From NCBI RefSeq assembly GCF_047219225.1, contig NZ_CP178208.1:806001-870000 (forward strand): DNA of 64,000 nucleotides, written 5' to 3'. Shown here piece by piece: positions 26,429 through 34,590 of the stretch (position 1 is its first letter; each line of letters starts with the position of its first letter). The stretch comes from IMCC45349 sp047219225 (GTDB lineage Bacteria; Bacteroidota; Bacteroidia; Flavobacteriales; Flavobacteriaceae). Below the pieces are notes generated by a model, which worked only from the letters and a program-made list of their open reading frames with translations, ran no database searches and was not told the origin of the DNA. Position numbers and translations under genes: made by a program.

Positions 26429-27520
26429 TTAAATTGGTAATTGTTTAGCACCAAATCCAATCTTATCACAAATATAGTGACCATTTTGGCAATACGCAAC
26501 TAACTCAGTTTTAATGAATTCAAAAATTGGTTCTGCTTCTGCTTCAGGATAAAGAATATGTACGTTTGCTCCTGCATCTAATGTAAAGCTTATATGTAAT
26601 CCTGTATCTTGTCTAAATTTCCAAATTCTATTGATTATCTCAAGCGTATTAGGTTTCATTAAAATAAAATAAGGCATACTTGTCATCATCATTGCATGTA
26701 AAGTTAAGGCTTCACTTTCTACAATATCTATAAATGACTTTAAGTCTCCTTCTTTAAATACGCTAATTAACTTAGAAAGGTTGTCATGAGCTTGATTAAA
26801 ACGGTTTTCAGCATATGGATGGTTGTGCATTAAATTATGCCCAACAGTACTGCTCACTTGCTTTTCACCTTTATCTACTAGTAAAATAGTATCCTGATAA
26901 TTTTTGAAATTGTCATGTACTTCAAAAGGATACTTTGTACCATACAAATTAGAACTTCCATCAATTTCTTGATGACTTCCCCAAACAATTAAATCACCTT
27001 CTAAACTTCTACATGCACTTCCTGAACCTAGTCTTGCTAAAAAAGATGCTTTCTTGTAAAAATGAAAGCTTTCGCTCATAGAAACATTCAATAATTGTTG
27101 CTCTACACTCATTAAACATAATGCCAAGGCACTCATTCCAGAAGCAGATGATGCAATTCCAGAACTGTGTGGAAATGAATTTGATGTGTCAATTACAAAA
27201 TGGTACTCTTTTAAAAACGGAAGATACTGTTCTATTCGCTTAAAAAACGTTTCAATTTTTGGCTTAAAATCGTCCTTTTGCTCACCTTCTAGAAATACAT
27301 CAAAAGAAAAATCAGAGCTAGATGCTTTCTTTTCAAACTTTAAAGTAGTAGTAGTTCTACAATTATCTAAAGTAAAACTAATTGAAGGGTTTGCTGGAAT
27401 TTGATGTTCTTTTTTTCCCCAATATTTAACCAATGCAATATTACTTGGTGATGACCACTTAACACTACCATTAGTTAGAGTATTTGTATATGATTCTGGG
27501 ATAAATTCTTGTACAGTCAT
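26429..27520 (-). CDS. mvaD: Diphosphomevalonate decarboxylase
   Basis: This 363-residue GHMP enzyme has WSSPSNIALVKYWGKKEHQIP near the N terminus, SFPHSSGIASSASGMSALAL as the ATP loop, SGSACRSLEGDLIVWG and DAGANVHILYPE. These are typical of mevalonate diphosphate decarboxylases. It makes isopentenyl diphosphate from mevalonate diphosphate, with ATP. It lies 5 bp after the DUF1697 stop and 6 bp before the GHMP kinase gene. Length fits the family. Confidence 0.93.
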   Translation of the reverse strand: MTVQEFIPESYTNTLTNGSVKWSSPSNIALVKYWGKKEHQIPANPSISFTLDNCRTTTTLKFEKKASSSDFSFDVFLEGEQKDDFKPKIETFFKRIEQYLPFLKEYHFVIDTSNSFPHSSGIASSASGMSALALCLMSVEQQLLNVSMSESFHFYKKASFLARLGSGSACRSLEGDLIVWGSHQEIDGSSNLYGTKYPFEVHDNFKNYQDTILLVDKGEKQVSSTVGHNLMHNHPYAENRFNQAHDNLSKLISVFKEGDLKSFIDIVESEALTLHAMMMTSMPYFILMKPNTLEIINRIWKFRQDTGLHISFTLDAGANVHILYPEAEAEPIFEFIKTELVAYCQNGHYICDKIGFGAKQLPI

Positions 27521-27525
27521 AGGTA

Positions 27526-28056
27526 TTAATCTGTGGACAAAGATAACAACTTTACCATTGTATTATAATTTCTAGCAGTAGCAAATGTTTTTAATTTTCT
27601 TTCAAAAAAATTGACATTGAATTTCGATTTACCAAAACCCTTTGCACTGTAATAATAGAGACAGTCATCAATGATTTTATATGTTTCATCTTCATACTTC
27701 TTTTCTGAAGCAATTACTATTAATTCTTGTGATGGAACTTGATGAAGCATCATAAAATAACTTGCTTTTTTTTCTTCTTCTGAAAAAGGGCTAGCATTAA
27801 AAATACGTTGTAAATCTTTTGGTCTATGAACCAACACAGACACTTCAAATCCAAAATGAGTAAAAATAGCTTTTTGAATAGCAGTTTCGAGAATCGCTTT
27901 ATTTTCTTCTTCAGATTGTAATATAACGTTACCACTTTGAATATAAGTTTGGACATTGGAAAATCCTAAACTTGATAGCAACGTTCTAAACTCTGCCATT
28001 GGTACTTTTTTATGACCTCCTACATTTATTCCTTTTAATAACACTATATATTTCAT
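27526..28056 (-). CDS. DUF1697 family protein
   Basis: This 176-residue protein is a clear DUF1697 member: YIVLLKGINVGGHKKVPMAEFR, LGFSNVQTYIQSGNVIL, and a late ARNYNTM. The biological activity of the family is not known to me. It overlaps the GNAT gene by 4 bases (28053-28056) and is followed by mvaD after 5 bp. Cytoplasmic, with no membrane segment. Co-transcription with mevalonate-pathway genes is probably structural rather than functional. Confidence 0.9.
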   Translation of the reverse strand: MKYIVLLKGINVGGHKKVPMAEFRTLLSSLGFSNVQTYIQSGNVILQSEEENKAILETAIQKAIFTHFGFEVSVLVHRPKDLQRIFNASPFSEEEKKASYFMMLHQVPSQELIVIASEKKYEDETYKIIDDCLYYYSAKGFGKSKFNVNFFERKLKTFATARNYNTMVKLLSLSTD

Positions 28057-28583
28057 TCTAGAAACTCTTTTGGATATTCTACCATTCCATTTACACCATC
28101 TAAGGCATTCTCTTCTAAAGCAATAACCATACAGTTTTCTTTGGGAGCATTAAATGGTAATTTGATATTATATTTACTAGTTAGTTCATACCCAAACCTT
28201 GGATAATAGTTTTCGTGACCTAATAAAACAATATGTTTATATCCTAAAGCCTTTGCTTTTTTATGTGCAGCATTTATTAATTTTCCACCTACGCCTTGTC
28301 CTTGCATTTCTACTTTTACACTCACAGGAGCTAAAGCCAAAGACGTTATACTTTCATATTCATTTTTGATTTTTATTTGTGTTAGGAGTATATGACCAAC
28401 CAATTCATCATTAACCATTGCTACTAAAGATAATTCAGGAACAAACCCTTTTGCTAATCTTAGCTTTTCAACTAAAATATGTTCTCTATTATCACAATAT
28501 GGATCACCTTTAAAAGCAGTCTCAATAATTTTTGAAACTGTTTTATAATCCTTTGGTTCTTCTTGTCTTATTTCAGTTTTCAT
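28053..28583 (-). CDS. GNAT-family N-acetyltransferase
   Basis: This 176-residue protein shows the GNAT fold: IRQEEPKDYKTVSKII start, then LVAMVNDELVGHILLTQIKI and the acetyl-CoA loop VEMQGQGVGGKLINAAHKKA. VLLGHENYYPRFGYE follows. The family transfers acetyl groups to small molecules or proteins; the substrate is unknown. It overlaps the HI0933 gene by 4 bases and the DUF1697 gene by 4 bases. Confidence 0.88.
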   Translation of the reverse strand: MKTEIRQEEPKDYKTVSKIIETAFKGDPYCDNREHILVEKLRLAKGFVPELSLVAMVNDELVGHILLTQIKIKNEYESITSLALAPVSVKVEMQGQGVGGKLINAAHKKAKALGYKHIVLLGHENYYPRFGYELTSKYNIKLPFNAPKENCMVIALEENALDGVNGMVEYPKEFLE

Positions 28584-29794
28584 GAATTAGTAATTGTTTT
28601 AGCAACTATATAAGCTCCTGTCCAAGCATTTTGAAAATTAAATCCTCCAGTTACTGCATCAATATTTAAAACTTCACCTGCAAAAAATAAATTTTCATGT
28701 AGTTTACTCTCAAACGTTTTAAAATTTACTTCTTTTAAGTTTACACCACCAGCTGTTACAAATTCTTCTTTAAACGTACTTTTTCCATCTACATTAAATA
28801 TGGCTCTGGTAAGTTGTATTGATAAGTTTTCTAATTGTTGTTTATTAATATCTGCCCAACGCGCATCTCTACTAACTTGTGAAGCTTCAACTAACTTATA
28901 CCATAAACGCTTAGGCAAGTCGAATTGAGGAGAATTAAATACTGTTTTCTTAGCTAAAGCTTGTTTTTGATTTTTTAAAACCTCTAAGCAATCGTCTTTA
29001 TCTTGTTTTATAAAGTTAACCTCAATATCAAATTTATAATTACGCTCAGCTAGTTCTAAAGCTCCAAATGCAGATAGTTTTAAAATTGCAGGCGCACTAA
29101 AACCAACATGTGTAACTAACAAAGGTCCTTCGGATTCTAAGTTAGAGTTCACCACTTTAACTTCTACATCTTTAGCCACTACTCCTGGAATATCTTTAAT
29201 ACGTTTATCCTTGACATTAAATGTAAATAATGATGGTACAGGCTGCACTATAGAATGTCCTAAGTGCTTTAATAATTTCCAAACTTTAGGATTACTTCCT
29301 GAGGCAACTACTAACTTTTTAGCAACAAAAACTTCTTCGTTTGCACTTATTTCCCAATGGTTTTCTAGATGCTCTACATGCCTTACAGAATGATTTTTTA
29401 AAATTTCTACACCATTTTTTTTAGCTTCATGCAAAAAACAGTCTATAATGGTTTGCGAAGAGTTTGTTATTGGAAACATGCGTCCATCATCTTCAATCTT
29501 CAACTCCACACCTCTATTTGAAAACCACTCTATGGTATCTCCAGTCATAAACGTATGGAAAGGCCCTAATAATTCACGTTCACCTCTGGGATAGTTACGC
29601 ACTAAATCTTGTGGTATAAATTCGGCATGAGTAACATTACAGCGTCCTCCTCCAGATACTTTCACCTTAGTTAAAACATCTTTTCCACGTTCTAAAACAG
29701 CAACTTTTAAATCTGGTTTTTGTTCAGCAATATTAATTGCTGCAAAAAATCCAGCAGCGCCTCCTCCAATAATTATTACATCGTATCGTTTCAT
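28580..29794 (-). CDS. HI0933/BaiN-type NAD(P)/FAD-dependent oxidoreductase
   Basis: I chose the start at 29794 (MKRYDVIIIGGG), because the longer ATG at 29821 adds a non-domain stretch ahead of the FAD motif. The GxGxxG motif is IIGGGAAGFFAAINIAEQ. KVKVSGGGRCNVTH and AVTGGFNFQNAWTGAYIVAK are typical of the HI0933 family. Some members are steroid or bile-acid reductases, but the activity here is unknown. It overlaps the GNAT gene and starts divergently from the TTG-start lipoprotein at 29830. Confidence 0.88.
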   Translation of the reverse strand: MKRYDVIIIGGGAAGFFAAINIAEQKPDLKVAVLERGKDVLTKVKVSGGGRCNVTHAEFIPQDLVRNYPRGERELLGPFHTFMTGDTIEWFSNRGVELKIEDDGRMFPITNSSQTIIDCFLHEAKKNGVEILKNHSVRHVEHLENHWEISANEEVFVAKKLVVASGSNPKVWKLLKHLGHSIVQPVPSLFTFNVKDKRIKDIPGVVAKDVEVKVVNSNLESEGPLLVTHVGFSAPAILKLSAFGALELAERNYKFDIEVNFIKQDKDDCLEVLKNQKQALAKKTVFNSPQFDLPKRLWYKLVEASQVSRDARWADINKQQLENLSIQLTRAIFNVDGKSTFKEEFVTAGGVNLKEVNFKTFESKLHENLFFAGEVLNIDAVTGGFNFQNAWTGAYIVAKTITNS

Positions 29795-29829
29795 ATCAAA
29801 ATAACTGCGTAAATTTAGCATTAATTAAA

Positions 29830-30681
29830 TTGATTTTCTTGAGAACACTTCTTAGTTTTTTAATACTTCTAAACATTAGCTGCAATCCTAGTAACTTAAA
29901 AGTTGTTGGTGATTTACCTTCGGAATTAAATGAGGTTTCTGGTATTACAACTATTTCTAACTCTGATCTAATATGGATGGTTAATGATAGTGGAAATAAG
30001 CCACGTATATATGGTGTTTCAGAAGATGGAAAGATTAGAAAAGAATTAAAAATAAAAGCTAAAAACAATGATTGGGAAGACTTAGCTTCTGATTCTGATG
30101 GTAATATTTATATAGGCGACTTTGGCAACAATTATAGTAAACGAGAAAATTTAGCCATTTTAAAAGTAAGCAAAGATTCTTTAAACGAAAGTGGTAAAAT
30201 TAATATAGAGCGCATCAGTTTTAGCTATGAAAATCAAACTAAATCCCCTCCTAAAAAGAAAGGTCTATATTTTGATTGCGAAGCTTTTTTCTATCATAAA
30301 AACAACTTGTATTTATTTACAAAAAGTAGAGTGAAACATGATTTTGGAAAAACTAGTTTATATAAAATTCCTGCAAAAAAAGGGACTCACATTGCGCAGT
30401 TGATTGCAGAATTTAACACCTGTGAAGATATGAGTTGTTGGATTACCTCTGCAGATATTAGTGATGATGGTGAAACTGTAGTTTTATTGACACCTAACTC
30501 AATTTGGTCATTTACAGGTTTTGAAGCTGACAATTTCTTTTCTGGAGTTGCTATTAAACATGATTTAGGGTTTGATTCTCAAAAAGAAAGCGTTTGCTTT
30601 AAAGATAAACAAACGCTTTATATTGCTGATGAGAAAGCTCATGGTGAAGGAGGAAACCTATACCAATTAAATTTTAACTAA
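29830..30681 (+). CDS. Beta-propeller lipoprotein, SdiA-regulated-like
   Basis: The only plausible start is a TTG at 29830; no ATG lies near it. The N terminus FLRTLLSFLILLNISC is a lipobox signal with Cys at about 18. The rest has repeated WEDLA and YIGDFGNN blades (for example ITTISNSDLIWMVNDSGNK) that suggest a beta-propeller of the SdiA-regulated or esterase-like phytase type. Function is not known. Its end overlaps the convergent secreted-protein gene by 15 bases. Confidence 0.8.
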   Translation: MIFLRTLLSFLILLNISCNPSNLKVVGDLPSELNEVSGITTISNSDLIWMVNDSGNKPRIYGVSEDGKIRKELKIKAKNNDWEDLASDSDGNIYIGDFGNNYSKRENLAILKVSKDSLNESGKINIERISFSYENQTKSPPKKKGLYFDCEAFFYHKNNLYLFTKSRVKHDFGKTSLYKIPAKKGTHIAQLIAEFNTCEDMSCWITSADISDDGETVVLLTPNSIWSFTGFEADNFFSGVAIKHDLGFDSQKESVCFKDKQTLYIADEKAHGEGGNLYQLNFN

Positions 30682-31104
30682 ATAGTCTTCTCTCTCCATT
30701 TTTAACTTAATGTATTTCATTAAAACTGTTACATTTTCCTCATGAATTTTGTATGATTCCTGAGGTAAAATTTCTTTCATTTTATTATTAAGTTGCACTA
30801 CCAATTCATCTAATTTCTCAATAACTTCTGTATAAGTATAATCTTTATCCTTATCATCTAGCCTAGTCATTCTTGATGAATACATTGAAAAATAAGACTC
30901 GTATTGATTTAGTGTTTCTTCATCTAAATTCATTTTTTGAATTTCTTGATAAAACCACACTTGAATATCCCATTTCTCTTCGTTGGTTAATATTTCAACC
31001 TTATTATTTTCTCTTTCCTGTTGTTGAGGTGTTAATGTTTGAGAATTTATAGTTACACCTGTTAACATTAACGTTACTACTAAAAGTGATTTGATTGTTT
31101 TCAT
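30667..31104 (-). CDS. Secreted helical protein, paralogue 1 of LTxxQ-like pair
   Basis: This 145-residue protein has a signal peptide (MKTIKSLLVVTLMLTGVTINS) and a charged, all-helical mature part that starts QTLTPQQQERENNKVEIL. It shares that block, plus MNLDEETLNQYE and LDDKDKDYTYTEV, with the next paralogue at 31254. The LTPxQ start is reminiscent of Spy/CpxP-type periplasmic chaperones, but length and spacing differ. It has its own LytTR-type promoter (31129-31201). It lies downstream of the RR operon and is probably periplasmic. Confidence 0.85.
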   Translation of the reverse strand: MKTIKSLLVVTLMLTGVTINSQTLTPQQQERENNKVEILTNEEKWDIQVWFYQEIQKMNLDEETLNQYESYFSMYSSRMTRLDDKDKDYTYTEVIEKLDELVVQLNNKMKEILPQESYKIHEENVTVLMKYIKLKMEREDYLVKI

Positions 31105-31128
31105 GATTACTTTGTTTTAATTATACTT

Positions 31129-31201
31129 CAAAAGTAGCTTTAACACATACTTTTTTAGTTATAAAACAAAGTGAAGCAACCAAAATTACAGGTGAAATAA
31201 C
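31129..31201 (-). promoter_or_regulatory. LytTR-type box and promoter of secreted gene (site 1)
   Basis: Read on the plus strand, 9-bp direct repeats TGAAGCAAC (31172) and TGAAATAAC (31193) are 21 bp apart; a weaker third TGAAAAATT starts at 31214. The minus-strand -7 box TACTTTTG (31129-31136) lies exactly 35 bp from the near repeat. No -33 TTG sits at the normal distance, suggesting activator dependence. Confidence 0.72.
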
Positions 31202-31253
31202 CTGAAGTAAATCTGAAAAATTTTATCTAAAGAATAAGAACTTTAAACCTTGT

Positions 31254-31685
31254 TTACTCTTGGCTTAATTTGGCCATTTTTAATTTAATATAATTAAAAA
31301 GTGTATTAGTATTTTCTAAGTGCATACTATACTCTTTCTTTGACAAAATGGTTTTCATTCTTTTATTTAGTTTATCAATAAGCTTATCTAACTCAACCAT
31401 GATTTCATCATATGTATAGCCTTTATCTTTATCATCTAAACGCATCATTCTAGAAGTATATAAAGAATAATAAGCTTCATAAGCTTCTTGCTTGTCTTCA
31501 TCAAGATTCATTTTTTTAATTTCTTGATTGAACCATATTTGAATATCATTACGCTCATCCATAGTTAACACCTCAACTTTATTCTTTTCTCTCTCTTGTT
31601 GCTTAGGAGTTAATGTTTGAGCTGTTGCGATTGTTGTACTTCCTATTAAAAGAGCTGTTAACACTAAAGATTTTAAAATATTCAT
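31254..31685 (-). CDS. Secreted helical protein, paralogue 2 of LTxxQ-like pair
   Basis: This 143-residue paralogue of the gene at 30667 has a signal peptide ending ATAQ and the block QTLTPKQQEREKNKVEVL; it also shares LDDKDKGYTYDEIM. It follows the response regulator by 26 bp with no separate promoter visible, so it is probably in the kinase-regulator operon. It may be an envelope-stress sensor or chaperone (inference), as small secreted proteins often sit beside their regulators. Confidence 0.85.
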   Translation of the reverse strand: MNILKSLVLTALLIGSTTIATAQTLTPKQQEREKNKVEVLTMDERNDIQIWFNQEIKKMNLDEDKQEAYEAYYSLYTSRMMRLDDKDKGYTYDEIMVELDKLIDKLNKRMKTILSKKEYSMHLENTNTLFNYIKLKMAKLSQE

Positions 31686-31711
31686 ATCTATGTTTGTTTT
31701 AGTTGGTTATT

Positions 31712-32470
31712 TTAAGAATTAATCCATTTTTTTACTTCAGAGGCTTTAGCTTTACTTACAACTATACGTTCTGATGATGGTGGATTAGTATTAATAATTA
31801 GTTTTCCATTAAAGTAAAACTTAATATTTGCAACTGCATTTCTATTAATAATAAATTGTCTATTTACTCTATAGTAAATTTCTGGGTTTAACTCACCTTC
31901 AATGTCCTCAAGCTTTTTATCAACAACATACGATTTGTTGTTGAAGGTAATTCCTTTTACAATTCCTGTTTCAATATAAAAGTAAGCAATATCACTAACC
32001 TTAATAGGCAACAACTCATCACGATGATGTACTAAATAAGTTGTTTTAAAGCTCTTGTTTTTTGTTTGCAACAATTGCAACATACCTTCTATTTGACTAT
32101 TTATTGGCTGTTCTTTAGTACTTTGCTTAAACTTATTTACAGCCTCGTCTAACTCTTCTTCATTAATTGGTTTTAATAAATAATCTATACTATTTACTTT
32201 AAAAGCTTTTATAGCGTATTGATCATAAGCTGTTGTAAAAATAACTGGAGTTTTAAGTGTTACTTGATCAAAAATTTCAAATGAAATTCCATCGGCTAGG
32301 TGAATATCCATAAAAACCAATTCGGCTTCATTAGGCTTTGAAAAATATTCTACAGATGCACTCACTGAATCTAAAACGGTTAGTACTTCAATATTAGCAT
32401 CAATGCTATTTATTAAATAAATTAAATTTTCGCTAGCAGCTATTTCGTCTTCAACTATTACAACTTTCAT
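31712..32470 (-). CDS. LytTR-family response regulator
   Basis: This 252-residue protein has a CheY-like receiver (about residues 1-120) with phospho-acceptor Asp55 in LVFMDIHLADG, and with TTAYDQYA and LLKPIN. A LytTR DNA-binding domain follows (about 145-252) with YFYIETGIVKGI and INRNAVANIKFYFNGKLIIN. LytTR proteins bind pairs of 9-bp direct repeats with about 12 bp between. Six such sites lie within 6 kb here, so it is the natural candidate to bind them. The kinase gene lies 6 bp upstream. Confidence 0.93.
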   Translation of the reverse strand: MKVVIVEDEIAASENLIYLINSIDANIEVLTVLDSVSASVEYFSKPNEAELVFMDIHLADGISFEIFDQVTLKTPVIFTTAYDQYAIKAFKVNSIDYLLKPINEEELDEAVNKFKQSTKEQPINSQIEGMLQLLQTKNKSFKTTYLVHHRDELLPIKVSDIAYFYIETGIVKGITFNNKSYVVDKKLEDIEGELNPEIYYRVNRQFIINRNAVANIKFYFNGKLIINTNPPSSERIVVSKAKASEVKKWINS

Positions 32471-32476
32471 ATTCTT

Positions 32477-33547
32477 CTAGATTGTTGGTAATTTTACTCT
32501 AAACACTTTGTTATCGTTATTTATACTAATATTTTGCTTCTTTAGTAGTACATATCTCTTATTCAAATTTACTAAACCATTTCCAGTACTATCAACAAAT
32601 GTCTTTCTTGGTTTAATTTTATTTTCAACTATCAAATTTCCATCTTCATAATACACTTTAACCAATAACGGATTTGATTCTGAAATTTCGTTATGTTTAA
32701 CCGCATTTTCAACTAATAATTGTAATGCCAGTGAAGGTATTTTTTCATTTAGCACTTCGTCATCAATATCTATTTGAATGTCAAAACGATTTCTATAGCG
32801 CGTTTTTATTAAATAAATATAGCTTTCTAAAAACTTAAGCTCTTCTTCAAGTGTTACTAAATCTTCACTTCCACTTTGTAAAATGTAACGATACATAAAC
32901 GACAACTTATTTACAAAAGTTGTAGCTTCCTTATTACCTCTTACTAATGAATTCAATGAGTTTAATGAATTAAATAAGAAATGAGGATTGATTTGATTTT
33001 TTAAAGCTTCTAGCTCATTTTTTAAGCTTTGTTGCTTAAGTAATTCTTTTTCTACTAAATCTTCTTGATGTATAACTTGATACCTAAGTATTCCTGAAAT
33101 AAACACAAGAATAATTAGTACCACAATGTAAACAAAATACAAAAGGCTTACTTCTTGATTTGTTAGCATTGTATCAACATAAAATTGATATATATATATG
33201 AAAGCCTTTACACCATACAATATAATAACAACACTTAAAACTACATTAATTACAGATACTATATACTTAGATAATTTAGAAAAGATGAATTTCCAGTTGG
33301 TATAGTATTGCAGTACAATCCAAGAAAACATCGAAAGGAATATAAACCTTACTATAATATCTTTAACTGATGGATGCGTAAACGAGGTTCCTAACTCATC
33401 TACAATATTAAATAGTGCTAAAACTCTGGGTAGATTAATTAAGAAAGACACTAAAAGTGCAATGCCTACTATTAATGATTGTTTTATTTTTTTAAATCCC
33501 AAGTTGAAAAAGATTTGTTTTAGCTTATATATATACTGTCTATACAA
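32477..33547 (-). CDS. LytS/YehU-type sensor histidine kinase
   Basis: This 356-residue kinase has four N-terminal membrane segments and then a His_kinase domain (PF06580). The phospho-acceptor is in NQINPHFLFNSLNSLNSLV, and the ATP-binding region shows LALQLLVENAVKHN and GNGLVNLNKRY. A start at the TTG (33547) is used because no ATG precedes the domain; a second TTG at 33502 is also possible. It forms the two-component pair with the LytTR regulator. The signal is probably envelope-related given the neighbours (inference). Confidence 0.88.
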   Translation of the reverse strand: MYRQYIYKLKQIFFNLGFKKIKQSLIVGIALLVSFLINLPRVLALFNIVDELGTSFTHPSVKDIIVRFIFLSMFSWIVLQYYTNWKFIFSKLSKYIVSVINVVLSVVIILYGVKAFIYIYQFYVDTMLTNQEVSLLYFVYIVVLIILVFISGILRYQVIHQEDLVEKELLKQQSLKNELEALKNQINPHFLFNSLNSLNSLVRGNKEATTFVNKLSFMYRYILQSGSEDLVTLEEELKFLESYIYLIKTRYRNRFDIQIDIDDEVLNEKIPSLALQLLVENAVKHNEISESNPLLVKVYYEDGNLIVENKIKPRKTFVDSTGNGLVNLNKRYVLLKKQNISINNDNKVFRVKLPTI

Positions 33548-33577
33548 AGTTAAGTCAATTTTAGTTTATAATAATCA

Positions 33578-33829
33578 TTAAACTTGCTCGATAAAGTCTA
33601 GCTTTAAACTATAACTACTATTAGCATACATTGTAGAATCTTTGTCTATCTCTAAAACCTGGACATCTAACACTTGAATTGAGTTCTCATGCATATAATT
33701 AAAAGCTTGTCCAATATCAACAACATCTTCGCAGTCGTAAGGTTCAAAACCTGGATTGATAGATAATTTATTTAATGTTATTACTCCTACTAACACTCCT
33801 GCGGCTCCTGTTAAAATTATTGCTTTCAT
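33578..33829 (-). CDS. Small protein of unknown function upstream of kinase
   Basis: This 83-residue protein begins with a hydrophobic stretch (MKAIILTGAAGVLVGVITL) that may be an anchor or signal. The rest is polar and acidic (PYDCEDVVDIGQAFNYMHE). I recognise no family. It ends 30 bp before the kinase start on the same strand and is probably the first gene of the kinase-regulator operon. It may be a small membrane modulator of the kinase (inference). No canonical TAnnTTTG box is seen ahead of it. Confidence 0.6.
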   Translation of the reverse strand: MKAIILTGAAGVLVGVITLNKLSINPGFEPYDCEDVVDIGQAFNYMHENSIQVLDVQVLEIDKDSTMYANSSYSLKLDFIEQV

Positions 33830-33972
33830 ATATTATTATTTAAAAGATTAAAATTTGCACGACTAACTTATCCTTAAGCCAACCTTTTTATTTTGAAAAA
33901 GCGAAACACCTTAATTAACATCCTAGCTATTCAATATTACTATCGCTAATAACATTACAAGCTAAGTCTAAT

Positions 33973-34064
33973 AAAAAAGACTCTCAGCGAACCGAGAGTC
34001 TTTAACCAAATCTAACTTAATAATTCGCCTCAATTTAGTTAGATTGGCTCCGCTATTAATCAAC
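33973..34064 (-). ncRNA. Putative small RNA A of tandem LytTR-linked family
   Basis: No credible protein lies between the LytTR promoter at 34070-34142 and a strong terminator, so a transcript of about 90 nt is expected. The terminator has a 10-bp perfect stem (33976-33985 with 33994-34003), an 8-base loop and a T-run. The conserved TTAGATTTGGTT motif precedes it, but here it can pair with an upstream complement (CCAATCTAACT) to form an internal hairpin. Transcript ends are estimates. Confidence 0.6.
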
Positions 34065-34069
34065 CTATT

Positions 34070-34142
34070 CAAATTTACGCTGTTTTAAAAAGCTTAAAAT
34101 TGCTTTTTAAACTCAAACGTCTTTATCTACTACTGAAACGAC
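34070..34142 (-). promoter_or_regulatory. LytTR-type box and promoter of sRNA A (site 2)
   Basis: Plus-strand repeats TCAAACGTC (34113) and TGAAACGAC (34134) are 21 bp apart. The minus-strand -7 box TAAATTTG (34070-34077) is 35 bp from the near repeat, preceded by CAGCG as at sites 3 and 4. Confidence 0.7.
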
Positions 34143-34190
34143 TTTTTTTATACTTAAACCTAAATTAATTCATGCTAAATAGATTCTTTG

Positions 34191-34282
34191 ACAAAAAAAG
34201 TAGCCGAAGTGAATCTTAACACTTCGGCTACAACCAAATCAAACTAATCAAATATGAAAAAAAATATATTGTTTCTTATTTA
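34191..34282 (-). ncRNA. Putative small RNA B of tandem family
   Basis: Predicted from the promoter 34288-34360 to a perfect 12-bp terminator hairpin (GTAGCCGAAGTG, 34200-34211, with 34220-34231), followed on the minus strand by TTTTTTTGT. The body has a U8 tract and the motif TTTGATTAGTTTGATTTGGT right before the hairpin. It is a near copy of sRNA C 230 bp away. Size is about 90 nt by estimate. No protein reading is credible on this strand. Confidence 0.65.
34192..34231 (-). terminator. Terminator of sRNA B
   Basis: A 12-bp perfect stem with loop of 8 and a seven-T run on the minus strand. The run lies on only one side, so the transcript direction is minus. Confidence 0.85.
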
Positions 34283-34287
34283 CACTT

Positions 34288-34360
34288 CAAAGATACGCTG
34301 CATCTACATGCCATATAGTTACTTTATAGGTGAAACGTCTTTATTTAATACTGAAGTGAC
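34288..34360 (-). promoter_or_regulatory. LytTR-type box and promoter of sRNA B (site 3)
   Basis: Plus-strand repeats TGAAACGTC (34331) and TGAAGTGAC (34352), 21 bp apart. The minus-strand -7 box TATCTTTG is at 34288-34295, exactly 35 bp from the near repeat. Confidence 0.72.
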
Positions 34361-34420
34361 TTGCAACTAAACTCAACTTATATATGTCTTAATAACATTA
34401 TATATTGGCAAAAATCTTTC

Positions 34421-34512
34421 ATAAAAAAAGCAACCGAAGTGAATCTTAACACCTCGGCTGCTACCAAATCAAACTAATCAAATATGAAAAAAAATATATT
34501 GTTTCTTATTTA
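34421..34512 (-). ncRNA. Putative small RNA C of tandem family
   Basis: Near copy of sRNA B, from the promoter at 34518-34590 to a terminator with 13 paired positions (34429-34441 with 34450-34462). Two changes relative to B keep pairing through G-U wobbles only on the minus strand, which is evidence that the minus-strand RNA structure is conserved. It has the same ATTTGATTAGTTTGATTTGGT pre-terminator block. Size is about 90 nt by estimate. Confidence 0.65.
34422..34462 (-). terminator. Terminator of sRNA C
   Basis: Thirteen-pair stem with two G-U wobbles on the minus strand, an 8-base loop, and a T-run on the minus strand. Same design as that of sRNA B. Confidence 0.8.
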
Positions 34513-34517
34513 CACTT

Positions 34518-34590
34518 CAAAGATACGCTGCATATACAAGCTATATAGTTACTTTATAGGTGAAACGTCTTTATTTAATACTGAAATGAC
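34518..34590 (-). promoter_or_regulatory. LytTR-type box and promoter of sRNA C (site 4)
   Basis: Plus-strand repeats TGAAACGTC (34561) and TGAAATGAC (34582), 21 bp apart, with the minus-strand -7 box TATCTTTG at 34518-34525, 35 bp from the near repeat. Confidence 0.72.

Noticed and set aside
33894..33930. Seventh LytTR site upstream of the 83-residue gene
   Set aside because: A TGAAAAAGC match exists, but no second repeat at +21 and no TAnnTTTG box at 43 bp.
34254..34370. Short plus-strand frame starting MKKNILFLIY inside the sRNA B repeat
   Set aside because: It overlaps the minus-strand -7 box and LytTR box, has no plus-strand promoter, and the hairpin T-run lies on the minus strand. It looks like an antisense shadow of a duplicated DNA segment.
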